From assembly GCA_963663945.1 (NCBI GenBank), contig OY760687.1:2356001-2420000 (forward strand): a stretch of 64,000 nucleotides of DNA, written 5' to 3'. A model generated the notes under the pieces. The model was not told the origin of the DNA, made no database searches, and was given only the letters and a program-made list of their open reading frames with translations. Both the position numbers and the translations under genes were made by a program. Shown piece by piece: positions 1 to 8,321 of this stretch. The stretch comes from Bin87 sp963663945. GTDB lineage: Bacteria > Chloroflexota > Dehalococcoidia > Lucifugimonadales > UBA3495. Every line of letters begins with the position of its first letter. Position 1 is the stretch's first letter.

Positions 1-9
1 CAGAAAAGA

Positions 10-37
10 GTAGGGGCGGATAATCATCCGCCCCTAC
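10..37. repeat. GGGGCG...CGCCCC palindromic repeat, copy 1
   Basis: A near-perfect palindrome with arms GTAGGGGCG and CGCCCCTAC. It lies just beyond the 3' end of the hydroxyacid oxidase gene. Closely similar palindromes occur at 12569-12596, 15056-15082, 43918-43945 and 60894-60917. It can form a strong hairpin in RNA from either strand and may act as a terminator or transcript-end protector. Confidence 0.8.
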
Positions 38-65
38 TTGATTCGGGTCGACCAGAGAAACGCAA

Positions 66-1187
66 CTAGAAAGGCAGGTGCTCCGCGATGTCGTTCTCGG
101 TGCGGAAGGGACCCCACTCACGCGGCACGTTAAGCAGGCGGTCTTCGAGGTCGTCAACGCTGTTCTGGCCGCAGTAGGCCATGGCGCGGTTGAACTCCTC
201 ACGCAGAAGCTCCAGCATGTGGTGCACTCCCTCTGCGCCGTTGACGGCCAGGCCCCAATAGAGAGGACGGCCGACGGCGACCGCGCGGGCGCCTAAGGCC
301 AGCGCCTTGAGCACATCGCTGCCGCGACGCACGCCGGAGTCGACGTACACCTCAGCGTGGTTGCCGCAGGCGGCGACGATTTCGGGCACCATTTCGATGC
401 TGGACATGGTGCTATCCAGCTGGCGACCGCCGTGGGTGGAGACCAGCACGCCGTTGACGCCGTGGTCGACAGCCATGCGGGCGTCCTCGGCCACGCGCAC
501 CCCCTTGAGCACCAGAGGCAGATCGGTCAGGCTGCGGAGCCAATCGATTTCTGCCCAGGTCAGCGGGGGCGACTGGGGCATCTCCCAACGCGGTGACTCG
601 TCGGTTCCGCTGACCGCCGCCAATTGGTCCTGCTGGTTGCGGAAGTTGCCGAGTTCGCCGGGTCGCTCGTAGCGGTTGCGGACATCGCGTTCCTTGGGGC
701 TGGGCGCCGGAGTATCGACGGTGAGGACGATGGCCCGGTAGCCGGCGGCCTCGGCGCGCTTGACCAGGTTTTCGGTGATGTCGTAACCCCGGTGGTAGAG
801 CTGGAACCACAGCGGTCCGGTGGCGGCTTCGGAGATCTCTTCCAAGCTGCAGTTGGAAGAGGTACTACACATCATCAGCGTGTTGGACATGCCGGCGCCG
901 CGGGCGGTCGCGCATTCGGCTTCAGGGTGGGCGTTCCCATGACCGCCGGTGGGGGCGATCATTACGGGGAAGCTGATGTCCTGGCCAAGGACGGTCGTAG
1001 ACACCTTGCGCTCGGTGGTGTCGCGCATGAACCGCGGGCGCAGGGTCAGCGTTTCGAAAGCGGTACGATTGCGGGCGGTGGTAATTTCATCCATCGAACC
1101 GGCTTCGATGAATTCCCAGTTGTTGTGGGGTAACACCTGCTTCGCCCGAGCCTCATAATCGTAGAGGTTAATGGGATCCATTCTCAT
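66..1187 (-). CDS. FMN-dependent alpha-hydroxyacid oxidase (lactate/glycolate oxidase family)
   Basis: A TIM-barrel flavoprotein of 373 residues that would oxidise a small 2-hydroxyacid to the 2-oxoacid, probably in the cytoplasm. Visible family signatures are the N-terminal APTGGHG stretch, LTVDTP, LVLKGV (the flavin-contacting lysine) and the catalytic block VSTHGGRQLD, which carries Thr where most relatives have Asn (SNHGGRQLD). DSGVRRGSDVLKALALGA is the phosphate-binding end of the barrel. I start at the ATG at 1187 because a GGAG sits 7 bases upstream; an upstream in-frame ATG would add 12 unlikely residues. Substrate cannot be read from the sequence. The nearby oxalate-type oxidoreductase makes glycolate or glyoxylate an attractive guess, but this is inference. 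Confidence 0.88.
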   Translation of the reverse strand: MRMDPINLYDYEARAKQVLPHNNWEFIEAGSMDEITTARNRTAFETLTLRPRFMRDTTERKVSTTVLGQDISFPVMIAPTGGHGNAHPEAECATARGAGMSNTLMMCSTSSNCSLEEISEAATGPLWFQLYHRGYDITENLVKRAEAAGYRAIVLTVDTPAPSPKERDVRNRYERPGELGNFRNQQDQLAAVSGTDESPRWEMPQSPPLTWAEIDWLRSLTDLPLVLKGVRVAEDARMAVDHGVNGVLVSTHGGRQLDSTMSSIEMVPEIVAACGNHAEVYVDSGVRRGSDVLKALALGARAVAVGRPLYWGLAVNGAEGVHHMLELLREEFNRAMAYCGQNSVDDLEDRLLNVPREWGPFRTENDIAEHLPF

Positions 1188-1201
1188 TGGAATACTCCGG
1201 T

Positions 1202-1224
1202 GTTGACTAGTTCGTGAGGTCAAC
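1202..1224. promoter_or_regulatory. Inverted repeat upstream of the hydroxyacid oxidase, possible operator
   Basis: GTTGAC and GTCAAC form a perfect inverted repeat with an 11-base spacer, immediately upstream of the ribosome binding site of the oxidase gene. The geometry would suit a dimeric repressor, but no regulator gene is adjacent. Confidence 0.3.
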
Positions 1225-1247
1225 CGTTGGGATGCCGCAGAGTAGCA

Positions 1248-1736
1248 TTACAGGTTTAGCCTGACAATAGCGTCGGCGACGTCCGGGAGCATTCTGTATT
1301 CATCGGCCTGGGAGTCGAAAGACATCGGGTGAGGGAGAGACACGTTGTGAACGCGGCGGATGCGTCGCACCGCGTGTCCCTGCGAGGACAGTCGTCCGGA
1401 CAGTTGCCGTACGGTGAGGTGCATTTCCTCGAGCAATGCCTGGCGAGACAGAACGTAGCCGGCACTCTGGGCCACTCGTTGATAGATTTCCCTGGCATCA
1501 TCGGCCAAGAAACCCCAGAAAGCACGGACATGTTCTATGGTCCACCGACCTTCGGGGACTTCGGCCGGTCCGGTGGATGATGCGTTGTCCGATGAATCGG
1601 CGGCGGCGATCGCCATGGATGTTTCAGCATTGCTAACACCAGGCGCAGCGGCAGAAGCATCACCGACCGCGAGTTGTCGCATCGCAACGATCACATCATC
1701 GGCATCACCTTCAAATGTCAGGGCAACCTTTACCAT
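1248..1736 (-). CDS. Hypothetical protein, 162 aa
   Basis: I do not recognise this family. Residues 1-25 look like a small folded start (MVKVALTFEGDADDVIVAMRQ). A low-complexity Ala/Ser linker follows to about residue 60, and then a helical, basic domain with VRAFWGFLADDAREIYQRVA and RQLSGRLSSQGHAVRRIRRV, which could be a winged-helix-like or other DNA-contacting fold. It has its own good promoter (1768-1795) and a GAGGT ribosome binding site, so it is very likely expressed. It is transcribed in the same direction as the oxidase downstream, but the 60-base gap and the inverted repeat suggest separate control. Confidence 0.7.
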   Translation of the reverse strand: MVKVALTFEGDADDVIVAMRQLAVGDASAAAPGVSNAETSMAIAAADSSDNASSTGPAEVPEGRWTIEHVRAFWGFLADDAREIYQRVAQSAGYVLSRQALLEEMHLTVRQLSGRLSSQGHAVRRIRRVHNVSLPHPMSFDSQADEYRMLPDVADAIVRLNL

Positions 1737-1767
1737 TGTTTTACCTCGCGGTGTCAGTTCCGCGACA

Positions 1768-1795
1768 AGTTTAACATATTATTACGTGGGGTCAA
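1768..1795 (-). promoter_or_regulatory. Sigma70-like promoter of the 162-aa gene
   Basis: TTGACC (1790-1795) and TAAACT (1768-1773) on the minus strand with a 16-base spacer, about 30 bases upstream of the start codon. Confidence 0.55.
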
Positions 1796-1844
1796 CTTAC
1801 GCTTTAGGTGTTGAACGGTTAGACGACTGTACAAGTATCAAACC

Positions 1845-1872
1845 AAAAGGGCGGGTGTTGAACCCGCCCTTG
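1845..1872 (-). terminator. Rho-independent terminator of the oxidoreductase operon
   Basis: On the minus strand AAGGGCGGGT and ACCCGCCCTT pair around a short loop and are followed by TTTT. It lies just after the stop of the beta-subunit gene at 1905. Confidence 0.75.
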
Positions 1873-1904
1873 AATAACGTTGGCTGGTGAAGCCCAATAT
1901 GGGA

Positions 1905-2903
1905 TTATTCGCCTTCGTCGTGGGGGCCGAAGGGGACAATGCCCGGAATCCACCACTTCTCCCAAGTCTCATCAATGCGCTCCTGGAAGAACTTGAGGTC
2001 CTCTTCGGTGAGGTGCGCAAAGCGGCCCTGGCGCTGGAGGTAATCAGTGACGGGCTTCCGCTTGCGGATGCCACGGGAAATGGCGCGGGACGGACCGTTC
2101 AGGATCAGCTCGCCGTCGACGATCTCGTACTGCACCCAGATGCCGGTTTCCACGGCCAGCATGCCCAACTCGTGAGAATACTTGGGGTCGTAGTCCCAAC
2201 CCTTGGGGCACGGGTCTATGCTGTGGATGAAGGTCGGCCCGCCGATGGTGAGGGCGCGACGGATCTTGTTGGTGAAGTCGGGACCATATGACCCACACGC
2301 GGTTGCCACGTAGCGGACGTCGGGGTGGCCGGCGGCCAGCATGGGAACCGTGTTCTTCTTCCAGCGGCGGTTCATGATGCGGTGAACCTTGCCCGGAGGG
2401 GAGAAGGTGGAGTTGGCGCCCCACGGGCTGGAGCCGGACACCTGGATGTCGGTGTTGGCATAGGACTCGTTATCGTAGCACAGGATGAGCAGGTTGTACT
2501 CATCATGCTGCAGAGCCGCAGATATTGCGGACAGTCCCATGTCCACACCACCGCCGTCGCCGCAGAAGGCGATGACGTTGATGGGCTCTTCCTGCATCTT
2601 GCCCTTCCGCATGAGGGAGGCCAGACCGGCAGCGGTGCCGGTGGCAGCAGAGCCGCTGGAGCCGAGCTGGGTGTGCATCCACGGCACGACCCAAGGGGTG
2701 CTGTAGTAGGTGGTGTTCGCGACGTACATGCAGCCGGTGCTACCGACCACAATGGTGCGCGGGCCGGCGGCCTTGATCATCAGGCGCATCACCAGGGCGG
2801 ATTCGCAGCCCTGGCAGGTGCGGTGCCCGGAGGTAAAGCCCTCGAACACCGGGATTTGCTTGACGCCCCTAACCTGGGGGAGTTCTTGGGTTATGGTAGT
2901 CAT
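1905..2903 (-). CDS. 2-oxoacid:ferredoxin oxidoreductase, beta (ThDP) subunit; oxalate oxidoreductase type
   Basis: The ThDP-binding subunit of a three-gene 2-oxoacid:ferredoxin oxidoreductase, 332 residues. It has the Cys pair HRTCQGC (Cys30 and Cys33), a further STGCMY cysteine near residue 58 and ATACGSYG near residue 220; together these match the four ligands of the proximal [4Fe-4S] cluster in PFOR-type beta subunits. The ThDP/Mg motif is CGDGGGVDMG followed by DNESYANTD. The start is placed at 2903 because AGGAG lies 7-8 bases upstream; the longer frame would run into the alpha gene. It is the last gene of the gammadelta-alpha-beta operon, 10 bases after alpha. It acts as a cytoplasmic complex passing electrons to ferredoxin. 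Confidence 0.9.
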   Translation of the reverse strand: MTTITQELPQVRGVKQIPVFEGFTSGHRTCQGCESALVMRLMIKAAGPRTIVVGSTGCMYVANTTYYSTPWVVPWMHTQLGSSGSAATGTAAGLASLMRKGKMQEEPINVIAFCGDGGGVDMGLSAISAALQHDEYNLLILCYDNESYANTDIQVSGSSPWGANSTFSPPGKVHRIMNRRWKKNTVPMLAAGHPDVRYVATACGSYGPDFTNKIRRALTIGGPTFIHSIDPCPKGWDYDPKYSHELGMLAVETGIWVQYEIVDGELILNGPSRAISRGIRKRKPVTDYLQRQGRFAHLTEEDLKFFQERIDETWEKWWIPGIVPFGPHDEGE

Positions 2904-2913
2904 AGCGGCACTC

Positions 2914-4131
2914 CTATTCTCGGACACCAATCCAGGTGTTCTCTTCCTTGACCTGCCCGGCATCGATTGAGTCCTGGACCATGGAGGTCATCTCTTCCAC
3001 GTCACGCACGAGCACCTCGCGGCCGCCTAGGCCGGCGATGAAACTCTGCATGAGCGGTCGATTGTCCAGGGTGTACAGGGCGGAACGGATCTCGTTGAAC
3101 AGCACGCCGCCGTAGGATGGCGAGCCGTAGGAATAGTCGCGGTCAATGACGCCGACGGCCTTGCAGTGGCTGAGGGCTTCACGGATCTCATCGGTGGCGA
3201 AGGGGCGGAAGAACTTGACGCGTACGAATCCAACCTTCTTGCCCTGCTCGCGCATGCGGCGGACCGCAACGCGTACGGGCATGGCCAGCGTGCCCATGCC
3301 GACCAGGACGATATCGGCGTCTTCGGTCATGTACTCTTCAATGAAGGGGCTGGGGTCGCCGCGGCCGAAGAGTTGCTTGAACTCGTCGTAGGCTTCCTTG
3401 ATAACGTCGCTGCTGCGGCGCATGGCGTCGTCGGTCTGGCGGCGGATCTCCATGAGCCAGTCTTCGTTGACCTGTGGCGCGACGGTGATGGGGTTGTCGG
3501 GGTGTAGCTGGAGGCGGCCCCGATCATACTGCGGCAGGAACTGGTCGACCTGCTCCTGAGTCGGCACGTTTACGATGGCCTGCGAGTGGGTCAGGAAGGA
3601 GCCGTCGCAAGAGATGGCCATGGGCAGGAAGACGCGAGGGTCCTCGGCGATGCGCCAGGAAAGGAGGGCAATGTCCAGGGCTTCCTGGGCGGTGCCGACC
3701 CAATAGAGCATCCAGCCGAGGTCGCGAACGGCCATCGCGTCGTTGTGCTCGACGCCAAAGGCTCCCGGATCGTCCAGGGCGCGGTTGCCCACCATGGCGA
3801 CGACGGGCAGCCGCAGTCCGGCGGTCACGGTGATGGCCTCGAAAGCGTAGAACCAGCCCACTCCGCTGGAGCCGCAGAAGGTCCGGGCTCCGACGGCGGA
3901 AGCGTGCTTTACGATTTCGAACTGGGAGTGTTCGCTTTCCGCGACGATGAAGTCGCAGTCCAAAGCGCCATCGGCCTTGAGCTTCGACACGTACTGCATG
4001 ACCGTATCGTAGGGCCGGATGGGATAGGCGGTGATAACGTCGACGTCAGCGAGTGAGCAGGCGATGGCGATGGCCTCGCTACCGCTGATGAGCTCCTCGC
4101 GCTCGGTCTGGGGAAGGGTATCGGTGGCCAT
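2914..4131 (-). CDS. 2-oxoacid:ferredoxin oxidoreductase, alpha subunit; oxalate oxidoreductase type
   Basis: The alpha subunit, 405 residues, with the pyrimidine-binding N-terminal domain and the C-terminal domain ending in a conserved GGREVLVRD. In PFOR the substrate loop reads YPITP; here it is YPIRP (residues 36-40), so Arg39 replaces Thr. As I recall the Moorella thermoacetica oxalate oxidoreductase structure, Arg31, Arg109 and a switch loop with Asp112 and Phe117 bind oxalate. With a constant offset of 8 all four are here: Arg39, Arg117, Asp120 and Phe125. The start codon overlaps the stop of the gammadelta gene (TGATG), which indicates translational coupling. Oxalate is the best-supported substrate, but this rests on residue matching only. 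Confidence 0.9.
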   Translation of the reverse strand: MATDTLPQTEREELISGSEAIAIACSLADVDVITAYPIRPYDTVMQYVSKLKADGALDCDFIVAESEHSQFEIVKHASAVGARTFCGSSGVGWFYAFEAITVTAGLRLPVVAMVGNRALDDPGAFGVEHNDAMAVRDLGWMLYWVGTAQEALDIALLSWRIAEDPRVFLPMAISCDGSFLTHSQAIVNVPTQEQVDQFLPQYDRGRLQLHPDNPITVAPQVNEDWLMEIRRQTDDAMRRSSDVIKEAYDEFKQLFGRGDPSPFIEEYMTEDADIVLVGMGTLAMPVRVAVRRMREQGKKVGFVRVKFFRPFATDEIREALSHCKAVGVIDRDYSYGSPSYGGVLFNEIRSALYTLDNRPLMQSFIAGLGGREVLVRDVEEMTSMVQDSIDAGQVKEENTWIGVRE

Positions 4132-5354
4132 CAGTCATCGTCTCCGGTCAGGGCAACTTCGGATTCGGATTCAGCTTCGTACTTGCCCGGGCTGTGATAG
4201 CCCTGGCTGCGCTCGGTGTCGGCGTCGTGGGCTTTCTGGACCTCGATCAGTTCGGTCATCCACTTCTGGTAACCATCCTTGTCTCGGGTCCAGTGCTCCC
4301 ACTGGCTGTTGTTGTCGTTGAACTCGGCCTCGTTGACCATGGTGATGCAGTCGGGAACCGGGCAAACGGCCTCGCAGACGGCACAGCCGCAGCAGGCGTC
4401 CATATTGGCGTCGTACAGCCCGTCGGGGGTCACGTCGAAGCAGGTATCAGGACACTGGAGCCAGCACAGGGTGCACTTGATGCAGGTCTCGAAGTTGATC
4501 ACCGGTCGCATCGAGCGGGTGCTGAACTTCTTGAATACCGAGTTGCGCGTGGGCTGGTAGTCTGTGTCCCCGGATGCGTTGGAGCGGATCGGGTCGTAAT
4601 CCTCGGCCAAAGAACCGCCACGGAAGCCGGTGGCTCCCTCGATGCCCCTGATGACCAGACCATCTTCCATGTCGCGCCATCCGAGCAGTTCGAAGGTAAA
4701 GGGCGTTTCGTCGTTGCCTTCGCCGGGCTCGACCGGGCGCTGGGTGGTGCGATCAAAGGAATTGCGAGCGGACGTAAGCTTCAAACTGCCCCAGTCCTGA
4801 TCCTCCAGGGCGGCCAGCATGGAGTCGAGGCTGACCAACTCGGGGCAGACCTTGGCGAGAGCGCCCAGGATGCGGACATCGGTGTGGTCGTCCTTGTACA
4901 CCCAGAGGCCGGAGAAACTGGTGGTGGCGGGGACGATGGCCAGGTTGAAGGGTGAATCCTTCTGATGGATGTCCTCAATGAGGGCGTCAGCTTCCTGGCG
5001 GGAAGTTACGATGAGGGTTCCGCCAGACTTGGTGAGGGCGTTGATCGGCTGCAAGCCGTACCAGGCCCAGGACTCGATGCCCTTGCACATGGTGTCGTCG
5101 ACGTTGATGGTGACGTCCACCTCGCCGGCCTCGTAAACGGCCAAGTTTTCTTCGAGTTCCTCTGGGGTGTCGGACACGATGGCGAACTGCTTGGCAGGGA
5201 TGCCGTTCCGTTCGGGGGAGTCGCCGTAGCGGCCAAATGCGGTGCCTATTTTACCTTCCTTACGGGCGGCAAAAACGATGGTGCGGACGATGTTCCGGGC
5301 CAGGGTTTTCTGAAAAATCCCCCGGTACACCACCTCCACTGCCACTGTGCTCAT
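4131..5354 (-). CDS. 2-oxoacid:ferredoxin oxidoreductase, fused gamma-delta subunit
   Basis: A 407-residue fusion. Residues 1 to about 190 are the gamma domain (VVYRGIFQKTLARNIVRTIVFAA, TINVDDTMCKG). About residues 290-350 form a dicluster ferredoxin (delta) domain with CIKCTLCWLQCP and CCGCAVCEAVCP, each a full CxxCxxCxxxCP set for two [4Fe-4S] clusters. The fused gamma-delta arrangement and the gene order gammadelta-alpha-beta match the known oxalate oxidoreductase operon as I remember it. The tail from about residue 350 is acidic and extends beyond the ferredoxin domain. The start has AGGAGG about 10 bases upstream. It is the first gene of the operon, with an extended -10 element at 5387-5395. 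Confidence 0.9.
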   Translation of the reverse strand: MSTVAVEVVYRGIFQKTLARNIVRTIVFAARKEGKIGTAFGRYGDSPERNGIPAKQFAIVSDTPEELEENLAVYEAGEVDVTINVDDTMCKGIESWAWYGLQPINALTKSGGTLIVTSRQEADALIEDIHQKDSPFNLAIVPATTSFSGLWVYKDDHTDVRILGALAKVCPELVSLDSMLAALEDQDWGSLKLTSARNSFDRTTQRPVEPGEGNDETPFTFELLGWRDMEDGLVIRGIEGATGFRGGSLAEDYDPIRSNASGDTDYQPTRNSVFKKFSTRSMRPVINFETCIKCTLCWLQCPDTCFDVTPDGLYDANMDACCGCAVCEAVCPVPDCITMVNEAEFNDNNSQWEHWTRDKDGYQKWMTELIEVQKAHDADTERSQGYHSPGKYEAESESEVALTGDDD

Positions 5355-5386
5355 GTTGGGGAGGCCTCCTCGGTGATTGATGCGGC

Positions 5387-5395
5387 ATTATAGCA
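5387..5395 (-). promoter_or_regulatory. Extended -10 promoter of the oxidoreductase operon
   Basis: TGC followed by TATAAT on the minus strand, 33 bases upstream of the first start codon. I see no convincing -35, which fits an extended -10 promoter. Confidence 0.55.
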
Positions 5396-5439
5396 TGGGA
5401 GCAGGGCATATAACGGATGAGCGCAACTTGCGCCGACCT

Positions 5440-6183
5440 TCAGTCGGCACGGTATTGGCGATAACGGACGTAGAGCGAGGCGGATTGCTTCAGGGTGGCC
5501 GACCCAGTCCGGATGTCGCCGTTGATGGGGATCACATGATTGGCTTTCAACCCTAAAACTTGATCACGAGTAGTATAGACGAGCCTATCGACTAAGCTTC
5601 GGCATTCGTCCCTTTCAAAGTGGCCACTGAGATCGCCTTCAAACTTGGCTACCCTCTTGCAATAACCCACACGGCTACGGACGGTGGTCTCGCTCATGCG
5701 TCGCACCTCCCGCAAGTATTCCGCGAAACCGTCCCACTCGGCTTCACTTTGGCGCCATGCGCCGTTGCTGCGTGAAGGTATACCCGCAACGGGCTGATCA
5801 AATAAGGTACCAACGTAACGTTCCCGACGACGATCATCCTTGATCTGTTTCAATCGCGTTGCTGTGTGCGTGGCATCGATCACTCTCAACAGGCGCTCCA
5901 TCGAGTCCAAAGACCGGTCGGTTTCGTCGTCGTCGAAATGCCTGCTGTTATGCGCCCAGTCGTTACGAATGTCCCTGACTTCATAAAGCAGATTCTTGCC
6001 CCGGTAGCCGAGATCCTGGTGGAAGGCGTCCTCCCACCTTTCCAGCATCAACCTGATCAGAGCGGATGGATCTTCATCAACGTTGAAGTTCGTTCTTTCT
6101 GCTACGAAGGGTCGTAAATCGATGGCGAATATATTGAGCGCCTCGTCAATTACGTGTCGGTTGTTCGATTTGCTGGAAACCAT
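5440..6183 (-). CDS. Swt1-type HEPN domain protein
   Basis: 247 residues. Residues 10-110 look like a Swt1-family HEPN domain: ALIRLMLERWEDAFHQDLGY, then ELRD-like LYEVRDIRNDWAHN, which contains the HEPN R-x4-H motif (RNDWAH) used by HEPN RNases, then SLDSMERLLRVIDA. Residues 145-245 resemble an integrase SAM-like or restriction-associated helical domain (YLREVRRMSETTVRSRVGYC ... ASLYVRYRQYR). Such HEPN domains occur in RNA-cutting toxins and in BREX/Pgl-like defence loci; no partner gene is next to it. Its base composition is clearly less GC-rich than its neighbours, suggesting acquisition. The ribosome binding site is weak. Confidence 0.75.
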   Translation of the reverse strand: MVSSKSNNRHVIDEALNIFAIDLRPFVAERTNFNVDEDPSALIRLMLERWEDAFHQDLGYRGKNLLYEVRDIRNDWAHNSRHFDDDETDRSLDSMERLLRVIDATHTATRLKQIKDDRRRERYVGTLFDQPVAGIPSRSNGAWRQSEAEWDGFAEYLREVRRMSETTVRSRVGYCKRVAKFEGDLSGHFERDECRSLVDRLVYTTRDQVLGLKANHVIPINGDIRTGSATLKQSASLYVRYRQYRAD

Positions 6184-6279
6184 TGCTGTTCGCCACCTAC
6201 GCTAGCGCCGCGGTCCTTTTGTGGTTCACCCCTATGTTACACTTCCGGTCGATTTACGCACGAAAAGGAGCGTTTGGCT

Positions 6280-7977
6280 ATGGCCCAACGGATGAACGCA
6301 GGTGAGGCAGTCATTGAACTGCTGCGGCAGGAAGGGGTGAGCAAGATCTTCGGGATCGTGGGCTCGTCTTTCCTGGATGTGCTGGACCCGCTTTATGACC
6401 GCGACGATATCGAGTTCGTCGGGGTGCGGCACGAGCAAGGGGCGGCGCTGATGGCCGACGGGTACAGCCGCATTGCCGGCGCGCCGTCGGTGTGTCTGGT
6501 TACCAACGGTCCTGGTGTGCTGAACCTGACCTACGGCATCGGGTCGGCCTACGTGGCGCACTCGCCGGTGGTGGTGCTGGCGCCGTCGGCGTCACGAGAC
6601 CACCAGCACCTGGACTCCACACAGGAGTTCGACCAGGTGGCGCTGTTCGAGCCGATCACCAAGGCCAGTTTCTCCATCAACAAGATAGAGCGGCTGCCGG
6701 ACGCGCTGCGACAGGCGTTCCGGATCGCCACATCGGGCAAGATGGGACCGGTACTGGTGGACATCCCGCGTGACCTGCTGCCCGGGGCCGAAGTCGACAT
6801 CGACCTGATGGCTCCGACGGCGTACCGCACTGGTCAGGGGCATTCGCGGGGAGACCGGGCGCAGGTGGAGGCGGCGGCTCAGGAGATACTGGCGGCGAAG
6901 CGTCCGGTCATCGTGGCCGGCGGCGGAGTGGAATGGAGCCTGGCGGACCCGGCCGTGGCTCGGCTCTCCGAGTTGACGGGCGCACCCATCGTGACCTCCT
7001 ACGGGCGAGCGGACGCGGTGCCCAACGACCATCCCAACTACCTGGGTCACCTGGGTCGGCTGGGCGCGCAGGAAGCCATCGACGCCGTGCGCAACGCTGA
7101 TGTGATCGTGGCTGCGGGGACGCGCCTGGGGCAGTCAACAACCTTCTATGACCACCGGTTCATTCCCGCTGACGCGCGTATCGTGCATATCGAGATCGAC
7201 CCCAAGGAGATTGGGCGCATTTACCCGATTTCGGTGGGCGTCGAAGGCGACGTGGGCGCGGTCGTGGACGAGATCAACGGCATCGTGGCGGCGGCCGAAC
7301 TGCGGCCTGACCCCGAGTGGACCCGGCGGGTGGCCGGCTGGAACGCGGCACGAGCAGCACGCCTCGCAGCAGAAGGCGAGTTGACCGGGGACTACATCAA
7401 ACCCCAGCGGGTGTACGCCGAGTTGCGAAAGGTGATGCCCCGGGACGCCATCATCGCGCTGGACGCGGGGCTGGCGCCGAACTTCGGGCAGGACCGGCTG
7501 AACTACTACCAGCCGCGGAGCCTGATCATGGCGCTGGACCTGGGAGGGCTCGGGTTTAGCTTCCCGGCGTCGATTGGCGCGAACTTCGCGGCTCCGGAAC
7601 GGCCGGTGGTGAACTTCAACGGCGACGGAGGATTCCTCTTTAACGCGCAGGAGTTTGAGACCGCAGTGCGCTACGGGTTGAAGAACATCTCGGTAGTGAT
7701 GAACAACGACTGCTGGGGGTCCGAGAAGGCCTACCAGAAGTACGCGTTCAACGAGCGGTACGTCGGCGCCGACACAGTGAACCCCCGGTTCGACAAGTAC
7801 GCGGAACTCTTCGGCGGGGCCGGATTTTATGTCGACCGACCGGAGGACATCGCGGACGCCTTTGCGCAGGCGCTGGCGGTGGACGGGCCAAGCATCATCG
7901 AGATACCCACCGACCCAGACGAGATGCCCCGGCCGGCGCGGCTGGCCGAGGTGCAGTCTCCGAGTTCCGGCGGATAG
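6280..7977 (+). CDS. Thiamine-diphosphate-dependent enzyme (acetolactate synthase / sulfoacetaldehyde acetyltransferase-like)
   Basis: 565 residues in the usual three-domain order: pyrimidine-binding (1-175, with catalytic Glu in VGVRHEQGAALMADGY), central (about 185-330) and ThDP-binding (about 350-540, with NGDGGFLFNAQEFETAVRYG and NNDCWGSEKAYQKY as the GDG...NN motif). The WGSEK block resembles the WGAEK of sulfoacetaldehyde acetyltransferase more than that of classic acetolactate synthase. The neighbourhood invites comparison with oxalyl-CoA decarboxylase or glyoxylate carboligase, but the sequence does not decide. The start at 6280 has AAAGGAG 9 bases upstream; an in-frame extension upstream is not credible. 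The next gene follows after 5 bases. Confidence 0.85.
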   Translation: MAQRMNAGEAVIELLRQEGVSKIFGIVGSSFLDVLDPLYDRDDIEFVGVRHEQGAALMADGYSRIAGAPSVCLVTNGPGVLNLTYGIGSAYVAHSPVVVLAPSASRDHQHLDSTQEFDQVALFEPITKASFSINKIERLPDALRQAFRIATSGKMGPVLVDIPRDLLPGAEVDIDLMAPTAYRTGQGHSRGDRAQVEAAAQEILAAKRPVIVAGGGVEWSLADPAVARLSELTGAPIVTSYGRADAVPNDHPNYLGHLGRLGAQEAIDAVRNADVIVAAGTRLGQSTTFYDHRFIPADARIVHIEIDPKEIGRIYPISVGVEGDVGAVVDEINGIVAAAELRPDPEWTRRVAGWNAARAARLAAEGELTGDYIKPQRVYAELRKVMPRDAIIALDAGLAPNFGQDRLNYYQPRSLIMALDLGGLGFSFPASIGANFAAPERPVVNFNGDGGFLFNAQEFETAVRYGLKNISVVMNNDCWGSEKAYQKYAFNERYVGADTVNPRFDKYAELFGGAGFYVDRPEDIADAFAQALAVDGPSIIEIPTDPDEMPRPARLAEVQSPSSGG

Positions 7978-7982
7978 CAGTT

Positions 7983-8321
7983 ATGGCTACCAATGAAATC
8001 ATCAAGCCGACGGACGTCGACATCACCGGCAACTCCATCATAATCAACTGGGACGACGGGCACCGTGGGATCTACCCGCACCGCATGCTCCGGCTACGTT
8101 GTCCGTGCGCATCGTGCGTGGAGGAGATGACCGGCCGGGCGCTGCTGAATCCCGACACGGTGCCCCAGGACGTTCGGGCGCTGGACCAGATGGCGGTTGG
8201 GCAGTACGCGCTCCAGTTCCTGTGGAGCGACGCCCACTACACCGGCATCTACACCTACCGGGTCCTGCGGGCGAACTGCACGTGCATCCCGTGCAACGAG
8301 GCCAGGGCCAGGCAACCCTAA
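7983..8321 (+). CDS. DUF971 domain protein
   Basis: A 112-residue protein of the DUF971 (gamma-butyrobetaine hydroxylase-like N-terminal) family: a small beta fold with conserved RLRCPCASCVEEMTG near residue 40, which carries a CxCxxC set likely to bind zinc or another metal, and RVLRANCTCIPCNEA near the end with a second cluster. The domain also occurs in iron-sulfur and Mrp-related proteins. It starts 5 bases after the ThDP enzyme and is probably co-transcribed with it. Its stop overlaps the stop of the convergent FmdB-type gene, leaving no room for a terminator between them. Confidence 0.8.
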   Translation: MATNEIIKPTDVDITGNSIIINWDDGHRGIYPHRMLRLRCPCASCVEEMTGRALLNPDTVPQDVRALDQMAVGQYALQFLWSDAHYTGIYTYRVLRANCTCIPCNEARARQP

